Assembly (NCBI GenBank): GCA_044346855.1
Contig: JBIIYJ010000131.1
Location: forward strand, 1-13,953
Length of the DNA stretch: 13,953 nt
Source of the DNA: CAIKKV01 sp044346855
GTDB taxonomy: Bacteria > Verrucomicrobiota > Kiritimatiellia > CAIKKV01
Direction: 5' to 3'
The notes below the pieces were generated by a model, which was given only the letters and a program-made list of their open reading frames with translations, was not told the origin of the DNA and did no database searches. Of the stretch, positions 6,966-13,953 are shown piece after piece. Position 1 is the stretch's first letter. Every line of letters starts with the position of its first letter. Both the position numbers and the translations under genes were made by a program.

Positions 6966-9151
6966 TAGAGGCGCCCGGTCAAGCGGTCCTGCAGCCCAGT
7001 GCGCCTCTGGGTCATGCGGTTGTTTTTTATAGCTATATACACGGCTTTACGCGATCCCACAAGACAAACCAGCTTTTTTCCCCGCGTGATGGCCGTGTAA
7101 AGCAGGTTCCGCTGCAGCAGTTTGAAGTGCTGCGTGGCCATGAGGATGATGACGGCGGGATACTCGCTGCCCTGCGACTTGTGGATGGAGCAGGCGTAGG
7201 CCAGGTCCAGCTCGTCCAGCTCCCCGGCTTCGTAGGACACGTGGACGCCGTCGTAGTCGACCGTGACCTTGCGGTTTTCCGCCTCCACGGAGTGGATCTG
7301 GCCGATGTCGCCGTTGAACACGTTCTTGTCGTAGTTGTTGCGGATCTGGATGACCCGGTCGCCCTCGCGGTAGAAGCGGCCGAAGCGCTCGAGGCCGTTC
7401 GCCTTCGGGTTCAGCGCCTCCTGGAGCACGCGGTTCAGGTTCTCGGAGCCGAGCTGGTTCCGGCGCATAGGCGTGAGGACCTGGACGTCGAGCCGGGGGT
7501 TCAGCTTGAACCGGGCCGGGATGCGGTCCGTGATCAGGCCCACCACCGAGCGGATCAGATCCTCCGGCTCCTCCTGCTCGATGAAATAGAAATCGCAAAG
7601 GCCGGCGCCGCGCGGGGGCAGTTCCAGGCTTTCGCCCTGGTTGACCCGGTGGGCGTTCAGGACGATCCAGCTGTCGCGGCCCTGCCGGAAGATCGTGTCC
7701 AGCCGCGCGCAGGGGACGGCGCGGGATTCGATCAGGTCGCGCAGCACGTTGCCCGGCCCCACGCTGGGAAGCTGGTCCACGTCGCCCACCAGCACGAGGC
7801 GGATCCGGTCGGCCAGCGCCTTGAGCACGTGGTGCATGAGGGTGATGTCGATCATGGACGTCTCGTCCAGGATCAGCACGTCGGCGGGCAGGGTGTTGTC
7901 GGGGTTGTGCTCGAACTGCCGCTTGGCGGGGTTGAACTTAAGCAGGCGGTGGAGGGTCTTGGCCTCCCGGCCGGTCGATTCCTCCAAACGCTTGGCCGCG
8001 CGGCCGGTGGGGGCGGCGAGGCAGACGGCCAGGCGGCGGGACTGGAACACGTCCACCAGCGCGCGCACGATGGTGGTCTTGCCCACGCCCGGGCCGCCGG
8101 TGATGATGGAGACCTTGTTCTGGAGGGCCAGGCGGAGGGCTTCCCGCTGGCCCGGGGCGAAGGCGATGCCCATCTTCTGCTCGGCCCGCTCGAGCGCCGC
8201 GTCCGCCGGCTCGGAGGCCGGGGCGGGGGCGTTGAGCAGTCGCTGCAGCCGCAGGGCCACCCCCTTTTCGGCCTCGAACATGGGCGTCAGGTAAAGGTTG
8301 CCGCGCTCCTCGACCAGGGCGCCGGAGGCGGTTTCGTCCGTGATCGCCTGCTCGAGCTTCTCCCCGGAAATGCCGAGCAGCCCTTCGGCGGCCGTGACCA
8401 GCTCGGGGCGGGGGGTGAAGCAGTCGCCCTCCTCGTTGAACGTCTCCAGCACATACAGCACTCCGGCGCGCGCCCGCAGCGGGGAGTCGTGGGGAATGCC
8501 CAGCGTGGAGGCGATCTTGTCCGCCGACTTGAAGCCGATGCCCCAGACGTCCCGGCTCAGGCGGTAGGGGTTGGCCTGGACCATGGCGATGGCCTGATCG
8601 CCGTATTGTTTGTAGATCCGGTGCGCCTGGGCCACGCCCACGCCGTGGGACTGGAGGAAGATCATGATGTCGCGGATGGCGTGCTGCTCGACCCAGGAGC
8701 GGCGGATGTCCTCGCGCCGCTTCTCGCCGATGCCCTCGACCTCCCGCAGGCGGGCGGATTCCTTGTCGATGATCCGCAGCGTATCCACCCCGAAGGCCTT
8801 CACCAGCCGCTGGGCCATGACCTTGCCGACGCCCCGGATCACGCCGCTGCCCAGGTATTTCTCGATGCCCGCGGGATCGAGCGGGGCGATGCAGGTGATG
8901 GAGCCGGCCGCGAACCGCTTGCCGTGGCGGGGATGGTTCTCCCACTTGCCCTCAGCCTTCAGCAGCTCGCCGATCCAGACGGCGCCGCAGGTGCCGGTCA
9001 CCGTGATCTCGGGCGCCCGGCGGGCCGGCTGGATGGCGCAGATGGTGTAGCCCGTCTCCTCGTTCCGGAAGACGATCCGCTCCACCGTACCCGTGACGAT
9101 TTCGGGCGCGTCCCCCTCCGGGCCCCGTGCCGTGGCTCCCAAGTCCTGCAA
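6965..9151 (-). CDS. recD2: RecD2-type ATP-dependent DNA helicase (SF1B)
   Basis: This protein of about 728 residues is a superfamily-1 5'-3' DNA helicase of the RecD2 (RecD/TraA, YrrC) class found in bacteria without need of RecBC. The N-terminal region has a beta-rich domain (VTGTVERIVFRNEETGYT) and helix-hairpin-helix segments (GVIRGVGKVMAQRL and VEGIGEKRREDI). The motor has Walker A GGPGVGKTT near 350, Walker B VLILDETSMID near 424, then VGDVDQLPSVGPG, IFRQG, HKSQGSEYPA near 650 and the arginine-finger motif YTAITRGKK near the end. The start is set at TTG 9151 because AAGGGGG lies 5 bases upstream. The frame continues to a TTG at 9229, but those 26 codons cross a palindrome and the promoter region, and do not look like family sequence. 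It diverges from the lipoprotein operon and overlaps ptsN by one base. Confidence 0.93.
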   Translation of the reverse strand: MQDLGATARGPEGDAPEIVTGTVERIVFRNEETGYTICAIQPARRAPEITVTGTCGAVWIGELLKAEGKWENHPRHGKRFAAGSITCIAPLDPAGIEKYLGSGVIRGVGKVMAQRLVKAFGVDTLRIIDKESARLREVEGIGEKRREDIRRSWVEQHAIRDIMIFLQSHGVGVAQAHRIYKQYGDQAIAMVQANPYRLSRDVWGIGFKSADKIASTLGIPHDSPLRARAGVLYVLETFNEEGDCFTPRPELVTAAEGLLGISGEKLEQAITDETASGALVEERGNLYLTPMFEAEKGVALRLQRLLNAPAPASEPADAALERAEQKMGIAFAPGQREALRLALQNKVSIITGGPGVGKTTIVRALVDVFQSRRLAVCLAAPTGRAAKRLEESTGREAKTLHRLLKFNPAKRQFEHNPDNTLPADVLILDETSMIDITLMHHVLKALADRIRLVLVGDVDQLPSVGPGNVLRDLIESRAVPCARLDTIFRQGRDSWIVLNAHRVNQGESLELPPRGAGLCDFYFIEQEEPEDLIRSVVGLITDRIPARFKLNPRLDVQVLTPMRRNQLGSENLNRVLQEALNPKANGLERFGRFYREGDRVIQIRNNYDKNVFNGDIGQIHSVEAENRKVTVDYDGVHVSYEAGELDELDLAYACSIHKSQGSEYPAVIILMATQHFKLLQRNLLYTAITRGKKLVCLVGSRKAVYIAIKNNRMTQRRTGLQDRLTGRL

Positions 9152-9156
9152 ATGAT

Positions 9157-9163
9157 CCCCCTT
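9157..9163 (-). promoter_or_regulatory. Ribosome binding site that sets the recD2 TTG start
   Basis: AAGGGGG on the minus strand ends 5 bases before TTG at 9151. No ATG occurs in frame nearby, and the other upstream candidates (TTG at 9229, GTG inside the palindrome) lack a comparable element. Confidence 0.6.
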
Positions 9164-9166
9164 GAC

Positions 9167-9181
9167 GTGACAGAATGTCAC
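9167..9181. promoter_or_regulatory. 15-bp palindrome between divergent genes, operator candidate
   Basis: GTGACA-GAA-TGTCAC is a perfect inverted repeat with 6-base arms and a 3-base centre. It lies just outside the -35 candidate of the rightward promoter and three bases upstream of the recD2 ribosome binding site. It could bind a dimeric regulator controlling both directions, or form a small hairpin in the recD2 leader. It resembles a CRP-type site (TGTGA and TCAC half sites) but with a 7-base rather than 6-base gap, so I do not name a regulator. Confidence 0.45.
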
Positions 9182-9190
9182 ATTTCCGAT

Positions 9191-9219
9191 TTGCGTTTTA
9201 CTGTAGCATGAATCATAAT
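9191..9219 (+). promoter_or_regulatory. Candidate promoter of the CsgG-like/two-component/TPR operon
   Basis: TTGCGT (9191-9196) and CATAAT (9214-9219) are 17 bases apart, in the only AT-rich part of the divergent region. A transcript would start near 9226. That is downstream of the ATG at 9218, so it supports the later lipoprotein start at 9254. I did not find a sigma-54 GG-N10-GC element here. Confidence 0.55.
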
Positions 9220-9229
9220 GGCCGGACAA
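9200..9229 (-). promoter_or_regulatory. Weak candidate promoter of recD2-ptsN
   Basis: Read leftward, TTGTCC (9229-9224) and TACAGT (9205-9200) are 18 bases apart, four of six matches each. It overlaps the rightward promoter candidate completely, so polymerases could not occupy both at once. The predicted start near 9193 puts the 9167-9181 palindrome within the recD2 leader. Confidence 0.35.
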
Positions 9230-9240
9230 GCGTGGATCGT

Positions 9241-9247
9241 GGAAAGG
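9241..9247 (+). promoter_or_regulatory. Ribosome binding site that sets the lipoprotein start
   Basis: GGAAAGG lies 6 bases before the ATG at 9254. It directly abuts the in-frame ATG at 9248, and is downstream of the ATG at 9218, so 9254 is the best start of the three. Confidence 0.65.
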
Positions 9248-9253
9248 ATGAGT

Positions 9254-10222
9254 ATGGCTTCCCTGTTACGGCGTCTCCCCCCCCTGGCCCTCCTGGTCGC
9301 CATTCTGGCCGCCGGGTGCGCCAGCCCGCCGTCCCTGATTCCCCCGCCGCCCGAGCCGTTCGTGACCCGGCCGCTCAAGCCCGTGGTGGCGGTCTCCTCG
9401 TTCTACAACCGGTCGGGCTTCGAGGGGCAGTGGCAGATCGGGGACGGCATCGCCGACCTGCTCGTGCTGGAGCTGAAGAAAAGCCGGCGCTACGAGGTGC
9501 TGGAGCGGCAGAACCTCAACCTGGTCCTGAGCGAGCTGCAGCTCCAGAACGGCAACCCGGCGTTCCGGAAAGAGGGACGGGCGGCCGCGGGCCAGCTCAA
9601 GAACTGCCGGTTCCTGATCCGCGGCGAGATCAACGACTTCACCCATGTGGGCGGCGGCACGTTCATGGTGGCCATGCGCAACCTGTTCCTGTTCGGCCGC
9701 GGCTACGTGGCCCGCGTCTCGCTGAGCCTGACCGTGGTGGACGTGGAGACGGGCGTCATCGTCGGGTCCGTCCCGTGCAGCGGCAACGCCTACGCCCGCG
9801 CGGCGGGGTTCGAGACCGAATACAAGAACGTCCGCTTCGGCGGCGAGGGGTTCTACCGCACGCCCCTGGGCTCGGCCACGCGCGAGGCCATCCGGGACGG
9901 CGTGAAGAAGCTGCTGAAGGACATCCCCCGGCAGTACTGGCAGCCCATGATCTGCGGCAGCGAGGACGGCGCCATCATCCTCAACGGCGGCGTCGCCGAG
10001 GGGTTCGCGCCCGGCCGCATCTACCGCGTCCGCCGCAACCCCGTGCCGGTGACGGACCCCGGGACCGGCGACCTGCTGGACTGGATTCCCGGCGCGGTGG
10101 TGGGCCTGATCCGCGTGGACGAGGCGGCCGAGCGCATCTCCCGGGCCTCCCCCCTCAACGGCGGCGGCTTCGCCCGCGGCCAGTATCTCGAACCGGCCGA
10201 TCCGCCCGTGCCGCCGCCATGA
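9254..10222 (+). CDS. CsgG-family lipoprotein with C-terminal FlgT-C-like domain
   Basis: The 322-residue protein starts with a lipoprotein signal: two Arg, a hydrophobic core and lipobox LAAGC with Cys22 as the lipidated residue, followed by a Pro-rich linker (25-42). Residues 43-225 match the CsgG/curli-assembly domain: VVAVSSFYNRSG, IGDGIADLLVLELKKSRRYEVLERQNLNLVLSE in pieces along 62-94, then FLIRGEINDFT and VSLSLTVVDVETGVIVGSV. The segments around 133-152 and 178-206 are where CsgG places its membrane-inserting hairpins. Residues about 235-313 form an added beta-rich module (GAIILNGGVAEGFAPG, later VGLIRVDEAAERISRASPL, then ARGQYLE) resembling the C-terminal domain of the flagellar protein FlgT; that link is from memory. 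CsgG itself forms an outer-membrane secretion pore, while LpoB-like relatives activate peptidoglycan synthases. Its stop overlaps the kinase start (ATGA). Confidence 0.8.
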   Translation: MASLLRRLPPLALLVAILAAGCASPPSLIPPPPEPFVTRPLKPVVAVSSFYNRSGFEGQWQIGDGIADLLVLELKKSRRYEVLERQNLNLVLSELQLQNGNPAFRKEGRAAAGQLKNCRFLIRGEINDFTHVGGGTFMVAMRNLFLFGRGYVARVSLSLTVVDVETGVIVGSVPCSGNAYARAAGFETEYKNVRFGGEGFYRTPLGSATREAIRDGVKKLLKDIPRQYWQPMICGSEDGAIILNGGVAEGFAPGRIYRVRRNPVPVTDPGTGDLLDWIPGAVVGLIRVDEAAERISRASPLNGGGFARGQYLEPADPPVPPP

Positions 10223-11403
10223 AGCCAGGATTCCTCGACAAGCTGATGGAGCGGATCGATCGGCTCGATCCCGAAAGCCTGCAGACCTATTTCACCCGGC
10301 TCGCCCAGGAGAAAGGCCTGCTTGAAACCATTTTCCAGGCCATCCAGGAGGGCATCCTGGTGCTCGACGGGGAAGGGCGGTTCAGCTACGTCAACCGCGC
10401 GGCCGGCGACCTGCTGGGCCTCTCGCCCGAGGCCGTCCGCGGGCAGCACGCCTCGAAGCACCTGCGCGAGCTCGACTGGAAAAAACTCATGGGGTTCGAC
10501 GGCGGGGAGTGGACCCGGCTCATGAAGCAGGAGCTGGAGATCACCTACCCGCGCCACCGCATCGTCACCTTCTACGTGGTGCCCCTGGCCATGGTCGAAA
10601 AGCGGGCCTCCGGCGCCGTCGTCATCCTGCGCGACGTCACCCCCGAGCGCGAAACCGCCGCTTCGATGGTCGAGTCCGAGCGCCTCAACGCCGTCCGCCT
10701 CCTGGCCGCGGGCGTGGCCCACGAGATCGGCAACCCCCTCAACGCCCTCGCCATCCACCTGCAGCTCCTCGAGCGCGGCGTGACGGGCCTGCCGGATCCC
10801 GACAAACGCGAAAACCTGCTCGAGATGGTGGGGATCGCCCGCTCGGAGGTCGCCCGCCTCGACGCCATCCTCACCCAGTTCCTGCGCGCCATCCGCCCGA
10901 CCCGGCCCAACATCGGCCCGGCCCGGCTCGAGGTGGCCCTCCAGGAGACGCTGAACCTCCTCAAGCAGGAAATCGAGAACCGCGGCATCACCGTCAACCT
11001 CGACCTGCACGAGCCGCTCCCGACCGTCCCGGCCGACCGCGAGCAGATCAAGCAGGCCTTCTTCAACGTGCTCAAGAACGCGCTCGAGGCCCTGACTTCG
11101 GGCGGGCGGATCGACATCACCGTGTCGGCCAGCGACACCGAGCTGGATGTGTCGTTCCAGGACAACGGGCCCGGCCTCGACCCCGTTGTGATGGGGCGGG
11201 TGTTCGAGCCCTATTTCACCACGAAATCCGCGGGCAACGGCCTGGGGCTCATGATTGTGCAGCGCATCCTGCAGGAGCACGGCGGCCGGGTCAGGATCGT
11301 CAGCCAGCCGGGCAAGGGCACCGCCGTCATTCTCACGCTGCCCCTCCAGATCCGCAAGCTGCGGCTGCTCGAAGGGCCCGCCGGGCCGGAACAGGCCCAA
11401 TAA
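10219..11403 (+). CDS. Cytosolic PAS-domain histidine kinase, NtrB-like
   Basis: The 394-residue protein has no signal peptide or membrane helix. An N-terminal helical stretch (1-33) leads into a PAS domain (about 34-145: TIFQAIQEGILVLDGEG and later VVILRDVTPERE). The HisKA domain carries phosphoacceptor His168 in AAGVAHEIGNPLNAL. The HATPase_c domain has the N box NVLKNALEAL (283-292), DNGPGL G1 box (315-320), VFEPYFTTK F box (328-336) and NGLGLMIVQ G2 box (340-348). The PAS-HisKA-HATPase order without transmembrane parts is that of NtrB/AtoS-type partners of sigma-54 regulators. The ATG start overlaps the preceding TGA. The frame is open upstream to 9175, but that part is a shadow of the lipoprotein gene. 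The signal sensed is unknown; kinase and partner regulator are 11 bases apart. Confidence 0.92.
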   Translation: MKPGFLDKLMERIDRLDPESLQTYFTRLAQEKGLLETIFQAIQEGILVLDGEGRFSYVNRAAGDLLGLSPEAVRGQHASKHLRELDWKKLMGFDGGEWTRLMKQELEITYPRHRIVTFYVVPLAMVEKRASGAVVILRDVTPERETAASMVESERLNAVRLLAAGVAHEIGNPLNALAIHLQLLERGVTGLPDPDKRENLLEMVGIARSEVARLDAILTQFLRAIRPTRPNIGPARLEVALQETLNLLKQEIENRGITVNLDLHEPLPTVPADREQIKQAFFNVLKNALEALTSGGRIDITVSASDTELDVSFQDNGPGLDPVVMGRVFEPYFTTKSAGNGLGLMIVQRILQEHGGRVRIVSQPGKGTAVILTLPLQIRKLRLLEGPAGPEQAQ

Positions 11404-11414
11404 GGGAACACGCC

Positions 11415-12823
<1,409 letters not shown>

Positions 12824-12827
<4 letters not shown>

Positions 12828-13891
12828 TCCGCTTGGGAATGACGACGATTGCCTTGGTGCTGGCCGCGGCCGGCCTTTCGACAGCCCAGCAGCCCGCGGC
12901 CGCCCCGGCCGCGGACCAGCGCGCCGCGGCCGCGCCCGGCGCCAACGAGCGGCTGGGTCAGAGCTACATCCTGATGACCCGGGGCGAGCAGGCCTGGGCG
13001 GCAGGCGAGGCGGCCCGCGCCGTCGAGTTTTATGAGAAGTCGCTGGACCTCCTGGAATCCATCCAGGCGGACTATCCGGGCTGGGCGTCGCTCATCGTGC
13101 GCAGCCGCACGCTGGCCTGCGAGAGCGCGATCGAGAAGATCCGCGAAGGCAAGCCGTTCGTGCTTCCGGGCGGGGACGAGGGCGGGGAAGCGGCCGGCAC
13201 CAACGGCCTCGGGCCCCTGGTCTTCTCCCTGTCCGCCTCTTCCAGCGAGACGGCGCTCAAGGCGCTCAAGGCGGGCCTCGAGGAGCGGGACGCGGCCCTG
13301 GCCGCCCTGCGCGAAGAACTGCTGGCCCTGAAAAAGGAAAACCTCGCCCTGGGCGAACGGATCACCCGGCTCGACGGGACGGCGGGGGAGGGGGCGGACC
13401 AGACGATCCCGAACGCGCTGAAACACCAGGCCCGCCAGTGGCTGGATACGGGAGCCAATTCCAACGCCGTCGTCCTGCTGACCGCGATGAAGGGCCTCTA
13501 CCCGGAGGACACGGGCGTCCGCCACCTGCTTGGCGCGACCTATTGCCGCCAGGGCGCCTTCCCCGACGCCGTTCGCGAGCTGGAGCCGCTGGTCAAGCGC
13601 GGCCGCGCCTCCGCCGACGTCTGGCTTGCCCTGGGCGTTGCGTATATGGGAACAGGCAACCTCGGCAAGGCGCGCCAGGCCTTTGAGGAGGCCCTGGAGC
13701 GGGACGCCTCCCTGGCCGAAGCCCACTTCAACATGGCCCAGATCCTGCTCCGCATCAAGAAGCCCGATCCCGACCAGGCCCGGCGCCACTATACGCTGGG
13801 CGTGCAGCTGGGGTCCCCGCGCGACGCCGAGCTTGAAATGCTGATCAACACGGCCCTGCTGGACGAGCAGGTCCGGAAGCTGAAGCGCTGA
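12824..13891 (+). CDS. Exported TPR and coiled-coil protein
   Basis: The 355-residue protein has an N-terminal signal (MIRLGMTTIALVLAAAGLSTA, given in two parts: residues 1-12 and 13-21) with a likely signal peptidase I site after STA at 21, then an Ala/Pro-rich linker (22-40). Residues 44-80 look TPR-like. A segment at about 141-184 is rich in Glu, Leu, Ala and Lys with heptad character, a likely coiled coil. Three to four TPR units follow at about 198-330, the clearest being ADVWLALGVAYMGTGNLGKA (264-283) with the following helix. TPR arrays bind other proteins, so this is probably a periplasmic scaffold. The ATG at 12824 has GGAGGAG seven bases upstream and overlaps the regulator's stop. 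Function is not known. Expression with the CsgG-like lipoprotein suggests an envelope complex. Confidence 0.85.
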
Positions 13892-13892
13892 G

Positions 13893-13953
13893 ATGCCAGC
13901 CCCGGCTCCAATCCGCCGCGGCGCCGCCCTGCTGGTGGTGCTCGCGGCCGTTG
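13893..13953 (+). CDS. Start of a further exported protein, cut by the window edge
   Basis: An ATG one base after the previous stop (TGAGATG) opens a frame that runs off the window. Twenty residues are visible, MPAPAPIRRGAA followed by LLVVLAAV. A short positively charged region then a hydrophobic run looks like the beginning of a signal peptide or membrane anchor. The one-base spacing suggests it belongs to the same operon as the TPR protein. No family can be named from this much sequence, and there is no strong Shine-Dalgarno, so a later start is possible. Confidence 0.55.
   Translation, partial: MPAPAPIRRGAALLVVLAAV

Noticed and set aside
9167..9181. Palindrome as an SOS (LexA) box for recD2
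   Set aside because: It does not match the LexA motifs I know (CTGT-N8-ACAG, GAAC-N4-GTTC or TGTTC-N4-GAACA), so I keep it as an unnamed operator candidate.
7127..9211. Plus-strand open frame (694 codons) opposite recD2
   Set aside because: It is a mirror of the recD2 codon pattern with Val, Gly, Asp and His bias and no recognisable domain. RecD2 on the other strand has every helicase motif.
9218..9253. Earlier in-frame ATGs (9218 and 9248) for the CsgG-like lipoprotein
   Set aside because: The first overlaps the -10 candidate and has no ribosome binding site. The second directly abuts GGAAAGG, leaving no spacing. The ATG at 9254 is best placed and gives a normal-length lipoprotein signal.
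9175..10218. Upstream extension of the histidine kinase frame
   Set aside because: It overlaps the lipoprotein gene in another frame and has no domain. The ATGA overlap at 10219 gives a sound start.
10509..11414. Upstream extension of the response regulator frame
   Set aside because: It is a shadow of the kinase gene. The receiver domain begins exactly at the ATG at 11415, which has its own ribosome binding site.

Overview
The window is a GC-rich, densely packed bacterial chromosome segment of ordinary, vertically inherited character. I see no mobile element, CRISPR array, rRNA or tRNA. Two cut genes lie at the edges (1-498 and 13893-13953) and twelve complete protein genes lie between them. 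No gene-free stretch exceeds about 100 bases. The organism is probably Gram-negative: there is a lipoprotein with a CsgG-type outer-membrane secretion domain, a GDP-deoxysugar pathway typical of surface polysaccharides, and an NtrB/NtrC pair with the sigma-54 contact motif. High GC, RecD2 with no RecBC in view, a lone bS21 gene and the gene mix would suit the PVC group (for example Kiritimatiellota) or a relative. That placement is a low-confidence guess.

Left part (1-6122). The C-terminal part of a MurC/Mpl-type Mur ligase runs rightward and meets, tail to tail with 9 bases between stops, a leftward five-gene run. In order of transcription this run holds a TIM-barrel sugar isomerase/epimerase-like protein (6122-5163), GDP-mannose 4,6-dehydratase (5145-4174), GDP-4-keto-6-deoxymannose reductase (4168-3257), a UPF0104/AglD-type multi-spanning membrane protein (3260-2244) and a Na/Pi-cotransporter-family protein with a PhoU-like tail (2169-508). 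The first four are coupled by overlaps or gaps of 17 bases or less. Together they look like a route to GDP-D-rhamnose (or a related 6-deoxyhexose) and a membrane protein that may handle lipid-linked products.

Middle (6140-9229). bS21 has its own promoter and a textbook intrinsic terminator. Upstream of it lies a leftward pair, RecD2-type helicase followed by a PtsN-type EIIA protein, joined by a TAATG stop/start overlap. There is no terminator between ptsN and rpsU.

Right part (9191-13953). A rightward operon diverges from recD2. It encodes a CsgG-domain lipoprotein with an extra C-terminal beta-rich domain, a cytosolic PAS histidine kinase, a sigma-54-activating response regulator, an exported TPR/coiled-coil protein and the start of another exported protein. 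ATGA overlaps or gaps of 1-11 bases join all five, so a secretion or envelope apparatus and its regulator appear to be made together. This is the most interesting part of the window. The 100-base divergent region holds overlapping promoter candidates and a 15-bp palindrome.
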